Assembly (NCBI RefSeq): GCF_037646705.1
Contig: NZ_JBBHER010000005.1
Coordinates: 359,527-423,526 of the forward strand
DNA from: Pikeienuella litoralis
Lineage (GTDB): Bacteria; Pseudomonadota; Alphaproteobacteria; Rhodobacterales; Rhodobacteraceae
DNA length: 64,000 nucleotides
Direction: 5' to 3'
The position numbers and the translations under genes were made by a program. Within the stretch, counting starts at the first letter, position 1. Every line of letters starts with the position of its first letter. The notes under the pieces are model-generated. The model ran no database searches, had not been told where the DNA came from, and was given only the letters and a program-made list of their open reading frames with translations. Below, piece by piece: positions 44,565-52,404 of the stretch.

Positions 44565-45800
44565 TCACCGCTCCTTCAGCTTCATGCGTTCGTTGTAGAC
44601 GTTCATCACGAAGCTGATCGAAAGCGAGATCACGAGATAGAACCCCATCAGCAGGAGCAACGTCTCCATCTCTTTCCCGGTCTGGTTCAGCGTGATGCCG
44701 CCGAGCGTGCCGGTCGCGTCCATGTAGCCGACCGCGATGGCGAGCGAGGTGTTCTTCGTCAGGTTCAGATATTGCGAGATCATCGGCGGGACGATCACCC
44801 GCGTCGCCTGCGGCAGGATCACCAGCTTCATCGTCCGCCCCGGCCGCAGACCGAGCGCGAACGCGGCTTCGCTCTGCCCGTGCGGCACCGCCTGGATGCC
44901 GGCGCGCACATTCTCGGCGATGAAGGCGCCGGTGTAGAGCGAGAGCGCCAGCCAGAGACCGATGAAACTGTCGCGGAAGAAGGTTCCGCCCTGGAAGTTG
45001 AATCCTTTCAGCTCCGGGTATTTCAGCTCGAACCCGACCGCGACCAGATAGGCGATCAGCGGCAGGAAGATCGCGGCGGCCCGGTACCAGAAGACGTGCG
45101 GGCGCACCCCGGTCGCGGCCTGCTTGGCGTCGGCCGCCCGGCCGATCCGCCGCGCGAGATAGAGCCCGGCCAGCAGCACCGCGATGATCGCCATCAGGTC
45201 GAGAGAGATCTTGAACAGCCCCAGATCGAGGTCGCCGAGGCCGCGCGAGAAGATCGGCTCCGGAACATAGAACCCGCGATTGGTCAGGACGAAGGCGCCG
45301 GTCTCCTCGCCGCGATAGGCGCGGGGCGAGGGCAGGCTTTCGTTCACGACCGCGGTGATCATGATGATCCAGAGCAGCACCGGCACGTTGCGGAAACCTT
45401 CGACATAGAAGGTCATCAGCCGCGCGACGATCCAGTTCTTCGAGAGCCGCCCGACCCCGGCGAGAACGCCGAGCATCGTCGCGGTGACGCAGCCCGCCGC
45501 GGCCAGGACCAGCGTGTTCAGGATGCCGAGAACGGCCGCGCGCCCATGGGTCGACTGGGAGCTGTACTCCAGAAGCCGCTGATTGACGTCGTAGCCGGAG
45601 GTCTCGAACAGAAAGCCGAAGCTGAAGGTCTTGCCGAGGGCCGCGAGATTCTGGATCGCGTTGCTGACGACCCAGCCCACAGCCAGCATGAAGGCGAACA
45701 TCGCCACCACCTGAATCGTCGCCGACCGGTAGCGGGTGTCATAGATGAGCTGACTTAAACGGAAACCGGCTTTCTGCGGTTCCGAGGCGGATAATGACAT
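44565..45800 (-). CDS. aapQ: General L-amino acid ABC transporter permease AapQ
   Basis: 411 aa permease with about eight hydrophobic segments. Landmarks: FRLSQLIYDTRYRSATIQVV, the long cytoplasmic/periplasmic loop near 80-130 (ETSGYDVNQRLLEY), FVEGF-like YVEGFRNVPVLLWIIMI, TGAFIAENVRAGIQAVPHGQ and the EAA loop EAAFALGLRPGRTMKLVILPQ in part. Start ATG 45800 has GGGAGG upstream. Follows aapJ after 103 bp that contain a strong hairpin. Confidence 0.95.
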   Translation of the reverse strand: MSLSASEPQKAGFRLSQLIYDTRYRSATIQVVAMFAFMLAVGWVVSNAIQNLAALGKTFSFGFLFETSGYDVNQRLLEYSSQSTHGRAAVLGILNTLVLAAAGCVTATMLGVLAGVGRLSKNWIVARLMTFYVEGFRNVPVLLWIIMITAVVNESLPSPRAYRGEETGAFVLTNRGFYVPEPIFSRGLGDLDLGLFKISLDLMAIIAVLLAGLYLARRIGRAADAKQAATGVRPHVFWYRAAAIFLPLIAYLVAVGFELKYPELKGFNFQGGTFFRDSFIGLWLALSLYTGAFIAENVRAGIQAVPHGQSEAAFALGLRPGRTMKLVILPQATRVIVPPMISQYLNLTKNTSLAIAVGYMDATGTLGGITLNQTGKEMETLLLLMGFYLVISLSISFVMNVYNERMKLKER

Positions 45801-45846
45801 AAGGCCTCCCTATCAGGCCAAGCTTCTTTTTTTCTATATAGCACAA

Positions 45847-45877
45847 GGGGCGCGCCTTTGTTTGAAAAGCGCGCCCC
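45847..45877 (-). other. Intercistronic hairpin between aapJ and aapQ
   Basis: Perfect 9-bp stem GGGGCGCGC / GCGCGCCCC (45847-45855 and 45869-45877) with a 13-nt AT-rich loop, 26 bp after the aapJ stop on the minus strand. A U run does not follow at once. Such hairpins after binding-protein genes are known to protect the 3' end or attenuate downstream transcription, giving excess binding protein. Confidence 0.6.
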
Positions 45878-45903
45878 CCGATCACATCATCGTCACGCGG
45901 CGA

Positions 45904-46920
45904 TCAACGGAACGGCGGCGAATAAAGAATGCCGCCATCGGTCCATTGCGCGTTGAGCCCCCGCTCCAGCCCGATCGCGGTGTCGGGGCCGAGATTGTGA
46001 GCGAAGATCTCGCCGTAATTGCCGCCCGCCTTGATCGCGCGATAGGCCCAGTCGGAGTCCATCCTGATCATTTCGCCGAGATTGCCCTCGACGCCGAGCA
46101 TCCGGCGGACTTCCGGGTTCTGGGAGTTCGCCTTCATGTCGTCGATATTGGCCTGCGTCACGCCGTACTCCTCGGCGGAGATCAGCGCGTTCAGGGTCCA
46201 GCGGACGATATCGCCCCATTCATTGTCGCCGTGCCGCACCAGCGGGCCGAGCGGCTCCTTGGAGATGATCTCCGGGAGAATGATATGGTCCTTCGGGTTC
46301 TCGAAGGTGGCGCGGGTCGCCGCGAGGCCGGAGGCGTCGGTGGTGTAGGCGTCGCAGGCGTCGGCGAGGTATTTCTGCTGCGCCTCGGCGTTGGTCTCGA
46401 TCGGGACCGGCTCATAGCTCATGTTGTTGGCGCGGAAGAAATCCGCGAGGTTCAGCTCGGTCGTGGTGCCGGTCTGGATGCAGACGGTCGCGCCGTCCAG
46501 CTCCGTCGCGGAGGTGACGCCGAGCGCCTTCGGCACGATGAAGCCCTGACCGTCATAGTAGTTCACGCCGATGAACTCGAAGCCGAGATCGGTGTCGCGG
46601 CTGAAGGTCCAGGTGGTGTTCCGCGCCAGAAGCTCCACCTCCCCCGAGGCGAGCGAGGTGAAGCGGGTCTTGCCGGTCGTCGGGACGAATTTGACCTTTT
46701 CCGCGTCGCCGAGAACGGCGGCGGCGACGGCGCGGCAGAACGCGACGTCGAAGCCGCCCCATTTGCCGTCCGCGGCCGGCGCGGAAAAGCCCGCGAGCCC
46801 CGGCGTGACGCCGCAGCTCAGAACGCCTGCGGCCTTGACGTCGTCGAGCGTGGCCGCGGAGGCCGCGCCCGCCGCGAGCGCTCCGACCGCCAGCGCGCCT
46901 AATACGTAAGTAGTTTTCAT
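45904..46920 (-). CDS. aapJ: General L-amino acid ABC transporter substrate-binding protein AapJ
   Basis: 338 aa periplasmic protein. Signal peptide about 1-22 (VLGALAVGALAAGAASA). The family 3 binding-protein fold follows: LDDVKAAGVLSCGVTPGLAGF, GKWGGFDVAFCRAVAAAVLG, TGKTRFTSLASGEVELLARN, CIQTGTTTELNLADFF and C-terminal ISAEEYGVTQANID. ATG 46920 has GGGAAGG upstream. It is first in the aapJQMP operon; a candidate promoter with an extended -10 is at 46985-46993. The operon probably responds to nitrogen status through NtrC, as in rhizobia, but no NtrC site was defined here. Confidence 0.95.
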   Translation of the reverse strand: MKTTYVLGALAVGALAAGAASAATLDDVKAAGVLSCGVTPGLAGFSAPAADGKWGGFDVAFCRAVAAAVLGDAEKVKFVPTTGKTRFTSLASGEVELLARNTTWTFSRDTDLGFEFIGVNYYDGQGFIVPKALGVTSATELDGATVCIQTGTTTELNLADFFRANNMSYEPVPIETNAEAQQKYLADACDAYTTDASGLAATRATFENPKDHIILPEIISKEPLGPLVRHGDNEWGDIVRWTLNALISAEEYGVTQANIDDMKANSQNPEVRRMLGVEGNLGEMIRMDSDWAYRAIKAGGNYGEIFAHNLGPDTAIGLERGLNAQWTDGGILYSPPFR

Positions 46921-47249
46921 GGTCAAACCTTCCCTGTTGTCACATGGCCGCTGTAATGGGCGGCAAAGGCCGTCCAGCCAATGTAGCATAACACTGATCT
47001 GGTCGATCCACACGAGTCATGCATCCTGAGACGGCCTCGTCAAGGCGTTCGCGCCCCGGCGCCGGAGAAGACCGCTACTTTCGGCGCTCCGCGCAATCAC
47101 GGAAGGAAGCGCCGGAGCGCGTCTGGCCCTGAGGTTGCGCGCGGCGCGGCGCGGCGCGCGCATGGGCGCGCGGGGCCGGGCCGGATTCGCGGCTCTCAAG
47201 ATTGTGATGAGGGCCGGGCGGCGCCGGGCGCCCGCGCCCTGCGGCGGCG
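46921..47249. other. Intergenic region upstream of aapJ
   Basis: 329 bp between the aapJ start and the thioesterase stop, both on the minus strand. The aapJ-proximal part holds the likely promoter. The rest (about 47060-47230) is extremely GC-rich with GCGC runs and has no recognisable gene; open frames there do not resemble proteins. Confidence 0.5.
46985..46993 (-). promoter_or_regulatory. Extended -10 candidate promoter for aapJ
   Basis: On the minus strand TGT-TATGCT: TGn extension plus a hexamer matching TATAAT at 4 of 6 positions, about 65 bp before the aapJ ATG. The -35 region (TGTGGATC) is poor. It resembles the element before the coiled-coil/cyclase operon at 18324. Confidence 0.35.
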
Positions 47250-47729
47250 CTAGATCTCGAAGACGAGGCAGGTGGTCGTCCCGGTCGCGTAGAGCTTGCC
47301 GTCCTCGCCGATCATCCGCCCTTCGGCGGTCGCGGTGCGCCGGCCGACATGGATCGCGGTCCCCTCCGCGCGGATCATCCCGGTGGAGATCGTGGCGGCG
47401 CGGAGGATGTTGATCTTGTATTCGAGGGTCGTATAGCCGCGCCCGGCCGGCAGCATCGTCTGCACGGCGCAGCCCATGCAGCTGTCGAGAAGCGTGCCGA
47501 ACCAGCCGCCATGGACCGAGCCGATCGGGTTGTACGTCTCGAAGGTCGGCGCGCCGGCGAAGACGACGCGCCCCGCCTCCGCTTCGACCAGATTGAAATT
47601 CAGCGTCGCCGCGATCGGCGCGGGGGGGACGGCGCCCTCCATGATCCCGCGGATGAACTCGAGACCGCTCATGCGGCGCAGAACGTCCGAATCGAAACGG
47701 GCGGCGGGCGCTTGCGGTGACTGCCTCAT
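47250..47729 (-). CDS. PaaI-family hotdog-fold thioesterase
   Basis: 159 aa hotdog protein expected to hydrolyse acyl-CoA or aryl-CoA thioesters. Typical pieces: ATLNFNLVEAEAGRVVFAG, the active-site segment YNPIGSVHGGWFGTLLDSCMG and YTTLEYKINILRAA, ending TTTCLVFEI. ATG 47729 begins MRQSPQAPAARFDSDVLRR; the long open frame running to 49100 on this strand is a shadow of the LysM gene. It stands alone, divergent from the LysM-binding protein gene across 156 bp. No paa genes are nearby, so the natural substrate is open. Confidence 0.88.
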   Translation of the reverse strand: MRQSPQAPAARFDSDVLRRMSGLEFIRGIMEGAVPPAPIAATLNFNLVEAEAGRVVFAGAPTFETYNPIGSVHGGWFGTLLDSCMGCAVQTMLPAGRGYTTLEYKINILRAATISTGMIRAEGTAIHVGRRTATAEGRMIGEDGKLYATGTTTCLVFEI

Positions 47730-47885
47730 GACGGCTCCTGAACGATTGCCGGGCCGGTATCTCCCACCAATCCGCCCGGCGTGGCAAGCCTTGGGGCGGC
47801 TTTCGGCCATGGGCGCGGCGCGCGCTTGAAACCGGGGGCCCGCTCGCCCATTCTCCGCGCCGTTCACAGGATCGAGGAGCCACCG

Positions 47886-49124
47886 ATGCGTCTCAGCGCG
47901 CCGATCTTCGCCGCCGGTCTGCTGGCGGCCTCCGCGCCGTTCGCCGCGGCCGACACGCCGGTCTGCGGTCAGCCCTACACCGTCGCGCGGGGCGACACGC
48001 TGCAAAAGATCGCCGCCGAGGTCTATGGGCCGGAGGCGTCCTATTATCCGCTCTACAAGGTCAACCGCGCCGTGATCGGCCGCGATTCCTCGCTGATCGA
48101 AGTCGGGATGGTGCTGCGGATCCCCTGCCCCGACCCGGAGGCTGACGGCGCCGAGGCGCCATCCGCGCTCCCCTCCGCTCCCGAGCCGACGCCAACCGAG
48201 CCGGACGCGCGGGAGGAGCCGCCGATGGGCGGGCCCGCGCCCGCGCCCATGCCCGGCGCCGCCCTGGACGACGCCCCCCTGGACGGCGCCGCCAGCGCCG
48301 GATCCGACGCGCCGGAGGGCGCCGAGGCGCCTGCGCCCGAGAGCGCCGCCGCCCCGGCCCCGCCGGCGCCGGCGCGCCCGCTCCTGATCCTCGCCGCCAC
48401 GGGCTGGGCGCCGTTCCTCGACAGCGCCCTTCCCGGCGGCGGCATGATCGCGGAGATTCTGAGCGCGGCGCTCTCGCGCGAGATCGGCGAGGACGGGTTT
48501 CGCATCGATTTCATCAACGACCGCGCCGCGCATCTCCGCCCGCTCCTCGCCGATCACGCCTATGATCTCTCGATCGCGTGGCTTCGCCCCGATTGCGGGC
48601 GCGCGGCGACGCTGGCGGCGGCGGAGGCCGCGCGCTGCGCCCAGCTGGCCTGGTCGGCGCCGCTCTTCGAGCAGGTGGTCGGCTATTACACCCGCGCCGC
48701 GGAGGCCGCGCCGGCGACGCACGCGGCGCTCAGGGGCCGCCGGTTCTGCCGGCCGGCCGGCTTCTCCACCTTCATGATGGACGAGGCCGGGCTCACCCCG
48801 CCCGCGATCGCGCTGAAGACGCCGGCGACGGCGGAGGCCTGTTTCGCGATGCTGCTGGACAACGAGGTCGATGTGGTCGTGGTCGCCACCCCGGTCGCGG
48901 ATCAGGCGCTGAGCCGGCTTTCCGCCCATGACGAGGTGGCGGAGCAGCCGCAGCTCGCCGCCGCCGCGACGCTTCACGCCGTGAGCGCCGCCGACAATCC
49001 GCGCGCCGACGCGGCGCTCGCGCGGATCGACGAGGGGCTTCGCCGGATCCGGGAGGACGGAACCTGGCTGGAGATCGTCCGGCGCGGCCTCACCGCGCAT
49101 GCGCGCCGGAGCGCCCGGCGCTAG
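47886..49124 (+). CDS. Exported LysM domain - solute-binding domain fusion protein
   Basis: 412 aa. Signal peptide about 1-22 (IFAAGLLAASAPFAAA). LysM domain about 29-80: YTVARGDTLQKIAAEVYG through LIEVGMVLRIPCPD; LysM binds N-acetylglucosamine chains of peptidoglycan. An Ala/Pro/Glu-rich linker (about 82-160) follows. The C-terminal part (about 163-400) resembles family 3 periplasmic binding proteins: LLILAATGWAPFLDS, GGGMIAEILSAALSRE, DFINDRAAHLRPLL, LFEQVVGYYT and DNEVDVVVVATPVADQAL. It should be held at the cell wall and sense or deliver a small ligand. ATG 47886 has GAGGAG upstream. No transporter is adjacent. Confidence 0.82.
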   Translation: MRLSAPIFAAGLLAASAPFAAADTPVCGQPYTVARGDTLQKIAAEVYGPEASYYPLYKVNRAVIGRDSSLIEVGMVLRIPCPDPEADGAEAPSALPSAPEPTPTEPDAREEPPMGGPAPAPMPGAALDDAPLDGAASAGSDAPEGAEAPAPESAAAPAPPAPARPLLILAATGWAPFLDSALPGGGMIAEILSAALSREIGEDGFRIDFINDRAAHLRPLLADHAYDLSIAWLRPDCGRAATLAAAEAARCAQLAWSAPLFEQVVGYYTRAAEAAPATHAALRGRRFCRPAGFSTFMMDEAGLTPPAIALKTPATAEACFAMLLDNEVDVVVVATPVADQALSRLSAHDEVAEQPQLAAAATLHAVSAADNPRADAALARIDEGLRRIREDGTWLEIVRRGLTAHARRSARR

Positions 49125-49142
49125 GTCGGGCCCGGCGCGGGA

Positions 49143-49841
49143 TCAGGCGTCGTCCAGCAGCGCGAGGAGCCGCACGGCGGCGAGAAAGTCCCGCTCCTTT
49201 CGCGCCGCGATCTCGGCGGCGGCGGCGTCCCTGCCCCATTGCTCCTCCTGCCAGGTCTCGTCGATCCGGCTCGCGCGCCAGCCCTCCGCCGCCGGGAGCC
49301 GCCCCGCCGCCACCGCCAGCGCGATGACGAGCGAGCCCGAGAGCGCGGTGAGGTCGTAAAGCGCGGTGAGGCGGAAGGCGTCATGCGCCGCCACCGCCGC
49401 CGCGAGGTTGCGCCGCCCGTCCTCGGGCTGGAGCGTCGGCATCACCCCGGTGGTGACCACCAGCCGCGCGTCCAGCGTCGACGCGGCCCAGTCCACCAGC
49501 GGGTCCCAGGCCGCCGCCTGGCGCGCGCGGAGCGCCTCCGGCGCCTCCGCCCGGTAGGAGACGAGGTCGGTCCCGCCATAGGCGGCGACGATCTCGACCA
49601 CCGCGCCATGTTCGGGCCCGGTCCGGTCGATGGCGGTGTTGACGGCGCGGGTGATCGGCATCTCGGCCGGGTTCACGCGCTCTTCCTGCGCCATCCACTC
49701 CTCGGCGGCGGCGATGGCGAGCGCGCGGGTCGGGGCGAAAAAGCCCGCCTTCGCCGGGGTGCGGATCGGCCTGCCGTCCAGCGTCACCGTCCATCCGGCC
49801 TCGGCCGGGGCCGCCTCCGCAATCTTGTAGAATCGTTTCAC
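49143..49841 (-). CDS. ATP12-family F1-ATPase assembly chaperone
   Basis: 232 aa from GTG 49841 (first residues MKRFYKIAEAAP), a homologue of mitochondrial Atp12, which binds the F1 alpha subunit before assembly with beta. Conserved pieces: GWTVTLDGRPIRTPAKAGF, AIAAAEEWMAQEERVNPAEMP, YGGTDLVSYRAEAPEALR and LTALYDLTALSGSLVIALAV. It is typical of alphaproteobacteria, supporting the taxonomic placement. GTG has GAGG 6 nt upstream; ATG 49955 would add an unrelated stretch. Convergent with the LysM gene (18 bp between stops). Confidence 0.93.
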   Translation of the reverse strand: MKRFYKIAEAAPAEAGWTVTLDGRPIRTPAKAGFFAPTRALAIAAAEEWMAQEERVNPAEMPITRAVNTAIDRTGPEHGAVVEIVAAYGGTDLVSYRAEAPEALRARQAAAWDPLVDWAASTLDARLVVTTGVMPTLQPEDGRRNLAAAVAAHDAFRLTALYDLTALSGSLVIALAVAAGRLPAAEGWRASRIDETWQEEQWGRDAAAAEIAARKERDFLAAVRLLALLDDA

Positions 49842-50006
49842 GCCAGTCCTCTTCGCTCCATCATACGCGCGCCCGGACACATACAGGCCGCCGGCGGGCG
49901 GCGAAACCCGCGCCGGCGCGCGGGCCATCACGTTCTGACCCGCCCCGCTGGACAAGAGGGCGCAAAAGATTCACCGTCCCGCGACTCGCGCGCGCAGGAG
50001 GACCGC

Positions 50007-50687
50007 ATGATGGCGGATGAACCGGATGATCTCGACTCTCCCGTCGGCTACGCCTCGCCGCCCTGTTTCATGCATGAGATCGACCCCGGCTACGCCGGCC
50101 TCACCGTGACCGACGAGCAGGCGCGCCGCGACGTGGCGCGCTGGCGGAAGGCGGAGCGGGAGCGCCTGATCGCGCTTCGCCTCGCGTTTTCGGTCGAGAC
50201 GCGGCGCGGCTTCGACGCGCGGATCGGCGCGGCGCTCGACGCGGCGCTCGGCGATGTGCGCGGCAAGACCGTCGCCACCTATTGGCCGTTCCGGGGCGAG
50301 CCCGATCTGCGCGGCTGGATGGAGCGGGTGATCGCGCGGGGCGGCGCCTGCGCGCTGCCGGTGGTGGTGAAGAAGGCGGCGCCGCTGATCTTCCGGCCCT
50401 GGCGGCCCGGCGCGGCGATGGAGCGCGGGGTCTGGAACATTCCGATCCCGTCTGAGGGGCCGGAGATCGCGCCCGACATCGTCATCTCGCCGGTGGTCGG
50501 CTTCGACCGGGAGCGCTATCGGCTCGGCTATGGCGGCGGTTATTACGACCGGACCATGGCCGCGGCCCCGGAGGGGACCCGGCTGATCGGCGTCGGCTAT
50601 GCGGCGCAGGCGATCGCCACGATCTATCCGCAGAGCTACGACATCCCGATGGACGAGATCCTGACCGAGGACGGGCCGGTCGGCTAG
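50007..50687 (+). CDS. 5-formyltetrahydrofolate cyclo-ligase
   Basis: 226 aa enzyme (MTHFS) that converts 5-formyl-THF to 5,10-methenyl-THF with ATP. The conserved C-terminal core is present: DIVISPVVGFDRERYRLGYG and GGYYDRTMAA, which form the ATP/Mg site, and KTVATYWPFRGEPDL in the N-terminal lobe. An extra N-terminal stretch (about 1-35, MADEPDDLDSPVGYASPPCF) precedes the family core, as in Rhodobacterales homologues. Two consecutive ATGs at 50007 and 50010; AGGAGG is 5-8 nt upstream. Confidence 0.92.
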   Translation: MMADEPDDLDSPVGYASPPCFMHEIDPGYAGLTVTDEQARRDVARWRKAERERLIALRLAFSVETRRGFDARIGAALDAALGDVRGKTVATYWPFRGEPDLRGWMERVIARGGACALPVVVKKAAPLIFRPWRPGAAMERGVWNIPIPSEGPEIAPDIVISPVVGFDRERYRLGYGGGYYDRTMAAAPEGTRLIGVGYAAQAIATIYPQSYDIPMDEILTEDGPVG

Positions 50688-50693
50688 CGGCGC

Positions 50694-50906
50694 TCAGGCG
50701 CCGCGGTTATGGGTCTTCTCGTAGAGCCGCGCCACGATCCGGCTCGCCGTCTTCTGGAACAGGAACGGCAGGATCGAATGGACCAGCGCGGCGCCCGCCG
50801 CCGCGAACAGCATCCCCGAGAATTTCAGCGCGAACATGAAATGCTCGCCGAAGGTTTCATCTACGGACGCGGGGTGCGCGGTGAAAAGGGTGACGATGCG
50901 GCTCAT
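50694..50906 (-). CDS. Small membrane protein of the DUF6356 type
   Basis: 70 aa. One or two hydrophobic stretches (about 22-50, FMFALKFSGMLFAAAGAALV and ILPFLF) with a basic C-terminus (KTASRIVARLYEKTHNRGA). The N-terminus VTLFTAHPASVDETFGEHF is the family signature of DUF6356, of unknown role and often annotated as capsule biosynthesis. It is convergent with the cyclo-ligase gene and ends 6 bp from it. Small but convincingly coding by family match. Confidence 0.75.
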   Translation of the reverse strand: MSRIVTLFTAHPASVDETFGEHFMFALKFSGMLFAAAGAALVHSILPFLFQKTASRIVARLYEKTHNRGA

Positions 50907-51022
50907 TCAGGTCTCCATCCGGGTGCGGAGGCGATCATGCCCGGTTCGGCGCAGGCGTTCCTCCCATTCTCAGGGCGATCGGGCTTGAGATCGAGAATAT
51001 TTCCCATGATACTGCGCGTCTG

Positions 51023-51478
51023 ATGGATATTGATGAAATAGACCGGCGAATCCTGCGCCAGCTGCAACGCGATTGCGCGCTTCCGCTCGAGGAGCTCGGC
51101 GCCCGGATCGGCCTGTCGCGGAACGCGGTCTGGCGGCGGGTGAAGCGGCTGGACGAGGCCGGGATCATCCGGCGCCGCGTCGCCCTGCTGGCGCCGGAGA
51201 CGGTGGGGCGCGGGCTTCAGGTCTTCATCGCGGTGCGCACCAGCGCGCATGAGCCGGACTGGCTGGAGCGGTTCGCGAAGGCGGTCCGGGACATGGATGA
51301 GATCATCGGCGCCTATCGGATGACCGGCGATCTGGATTACCTGATTCGGGCCCGCGTCGCCGACATCTCCGATTACGACGCGCTCTATCAGCGCCTGATC
51401 CGGCGCGTGCCGATGGCCGACGTCTCCGCCAGCTTCGTCATGGAGGAGATCAAGGAGACCACGGCGCTCCCGCTCTGA
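51023..51478 (+). CDS. Lrp/AsnC family transcriptional regulator
   Basis: 151 aa feast/famine regulator. N-terminal HTH: MDIDEIDRRILRQLQRDCAL then LGARIGLSRNAVWRRVKRLDEAGIIRRR. C-terminal RAM ligand-binding domain (about 70-145) with AYRMTGDLDYLIRARVADISDY, the usual amino acid-binding turn. Likely controls an amino acid gene in response to its ligand; the divergent DUF6356 gene and the nearby cyclo-ligase are the only candidate targets visible. The upstream gap is 116 bp. A terminator follows its stop but points at the opposite-strand gene. Confidence 0.92.
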   Translation: MDIDEIDRRILRQLQRDCALPLEELGARIGLSRNAVWRRVKRLDEAGIIRRRVALLAPETVGRGLQVFIAVRTSAHEPDWLERFAKAVRDMDEIIGAYRMTGDLDYLIRARVADISDYDALYQRLIRRVPMADVSASFVMEEIKETTALPL

Positions 51479-51497
51479 CCCGCGCGCGGCCAGACGC

Positions 51498-51531
51498 AAA
51501 AACCCCCCGCGCGGGCGCGCCGCGCGGGGGG
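51498..51531 (-). terminator. Strong intrinsic terminator of the VPLPA-CTERM gene
   Basis: Perfect 12-bp stem CCCCCCGCGCGG / CCGCGCGGGGGG (51503-51514 and 51520-51531) with a 5-nt loop. Read on the minus strand it is followed by TTTTTGCG, a canonical U tract, 40 bp after the stop of the surface-protein gene. It may also end the convergent AsnC transcript, although the plus-strand side lacks a good U run. Confidence 0.85.
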
Positions 51532-51571
51532 CTGGTCTGTCTTGAGCGCGAGCCTGGGCCCGCGCGACCGC

Positions 51572-52210
51572 TCAGGCGGCGGCGCGGCGGCGGCGGGCGC
51601 CGATCAGGCCGAGCAGCGCGAGCGGCGCGAAGAACAGCGCCAGCGCCGGCGGAAGCGGAACCGCGTTCACGCTGATCTCGGCGATGTCGAAGCCGTCCGT
51701 CACCTTGTTGGCGTTGTAGCTGCCGGCGAAGTTGGTCATCGTGGTGTCGAGAAAGGTCAGCGAGGAGAACGGGCCGCCCGAGAAAGCGATCTCGAACGCC
51801 GCGCCGTTCGCGCCGCTCGACGGGTTGCTGATCGTGAAGCCGCTCTCCGAGGAGAAGCTGCCGTCGTTGAACAGCTCGCCGGCCAGATCAGCGCCGAAGA
51901 ACACCTGCGCCGATTCCGGGAACGCCGAGTTCGGCGTGCCGAAGGTGACCTCGAGCACGGTCGCCGGGCTGAGAAGGGTGAGCGGGCTGACGTCGATCGT
52001 CAGGCTGCCGCCGTCGCCGAGCGAATAGAAGCTCGCGGTGTCGCCGTCATAGATGTTGTCGACGTCGAAGCGCGAGGCCGGCGCCGCGACGCCGTCGGCG
52101 ACATCGCCGGTCGCGGTGACGTTGGCCTGGGTGATGGTGAAGGCGCTCGCCGTGAAAGGAAGCGCGAGGAGGCCGGCCGCAAGCGCGGCGGTCTTGAGAG
52201 AGACGTTCAT
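51572..52210 (-). CDS. Secreted protein with VPLPA-CTERM sorting signal
   Basis: 212 aa. Signal peptide about 1-21 (LKTAALAAGLLALPFTASA). The body is Ser/Gly/Asp/Thr-rich beta structure with low Lys and no Cys. The C-terminus has the tripartite sorting signal: VPLPPALALF, a hydrophobic stretch APLALLGLIG and ARRRRAAA. This is the alphaproteobacterial VPLPA type, recognised by a dedicated exosortase that is not in this window. Function unknown; such proteins go to the surface or extracellular matrix. Start ATG 52210. A 194-bp AT-richer leader separates it from the divergent hydrolase gene. Confidence 0.85.
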   Translation of the reverse strand: MNVSLKTAALAAGLLALPFTASAFTITQANVTATGDVADGVAAPASRFDVDNIYDGDTASFYSLGDGGSLTIDVSPLTLLSPATVLEVTFGTPNSAFPESAQVFFGADLAGELFNDGSFSSESGFTISNPSSGANGAAFEIAFSGGPFSSLTFLDTTMTNFAGSYNANKVTDGFDIAEISVNAVPLPPALALFFAPLALLGLIGARRRRAAA

Positions 52211-52404
52211 GCTGGATTCCCCAAAAGCAAAGTCGACTTCATTCCGCGGAGCGCCACACGTCCCGCTTACACATTTCGGTGAAATAGGATAAAATTCATT
52301 CAATGTCGATTTAATTATCGGGTAAACGCAAATTACAACTCACAGTTGATCCATCCGTCGATCCAGAGAATCCGCCGCTCACCGCCTTGCCGAAAGGAAG
52401 CCCG

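Noticed and set aside
47250..49100. 616-codon minus-strand frame over the LysM gene
   Set aside because: Only its last 159 codons (the thioesterase) are protein-like; the remainder is Arg/Gly-rich and antisense to a gene with clear domains.
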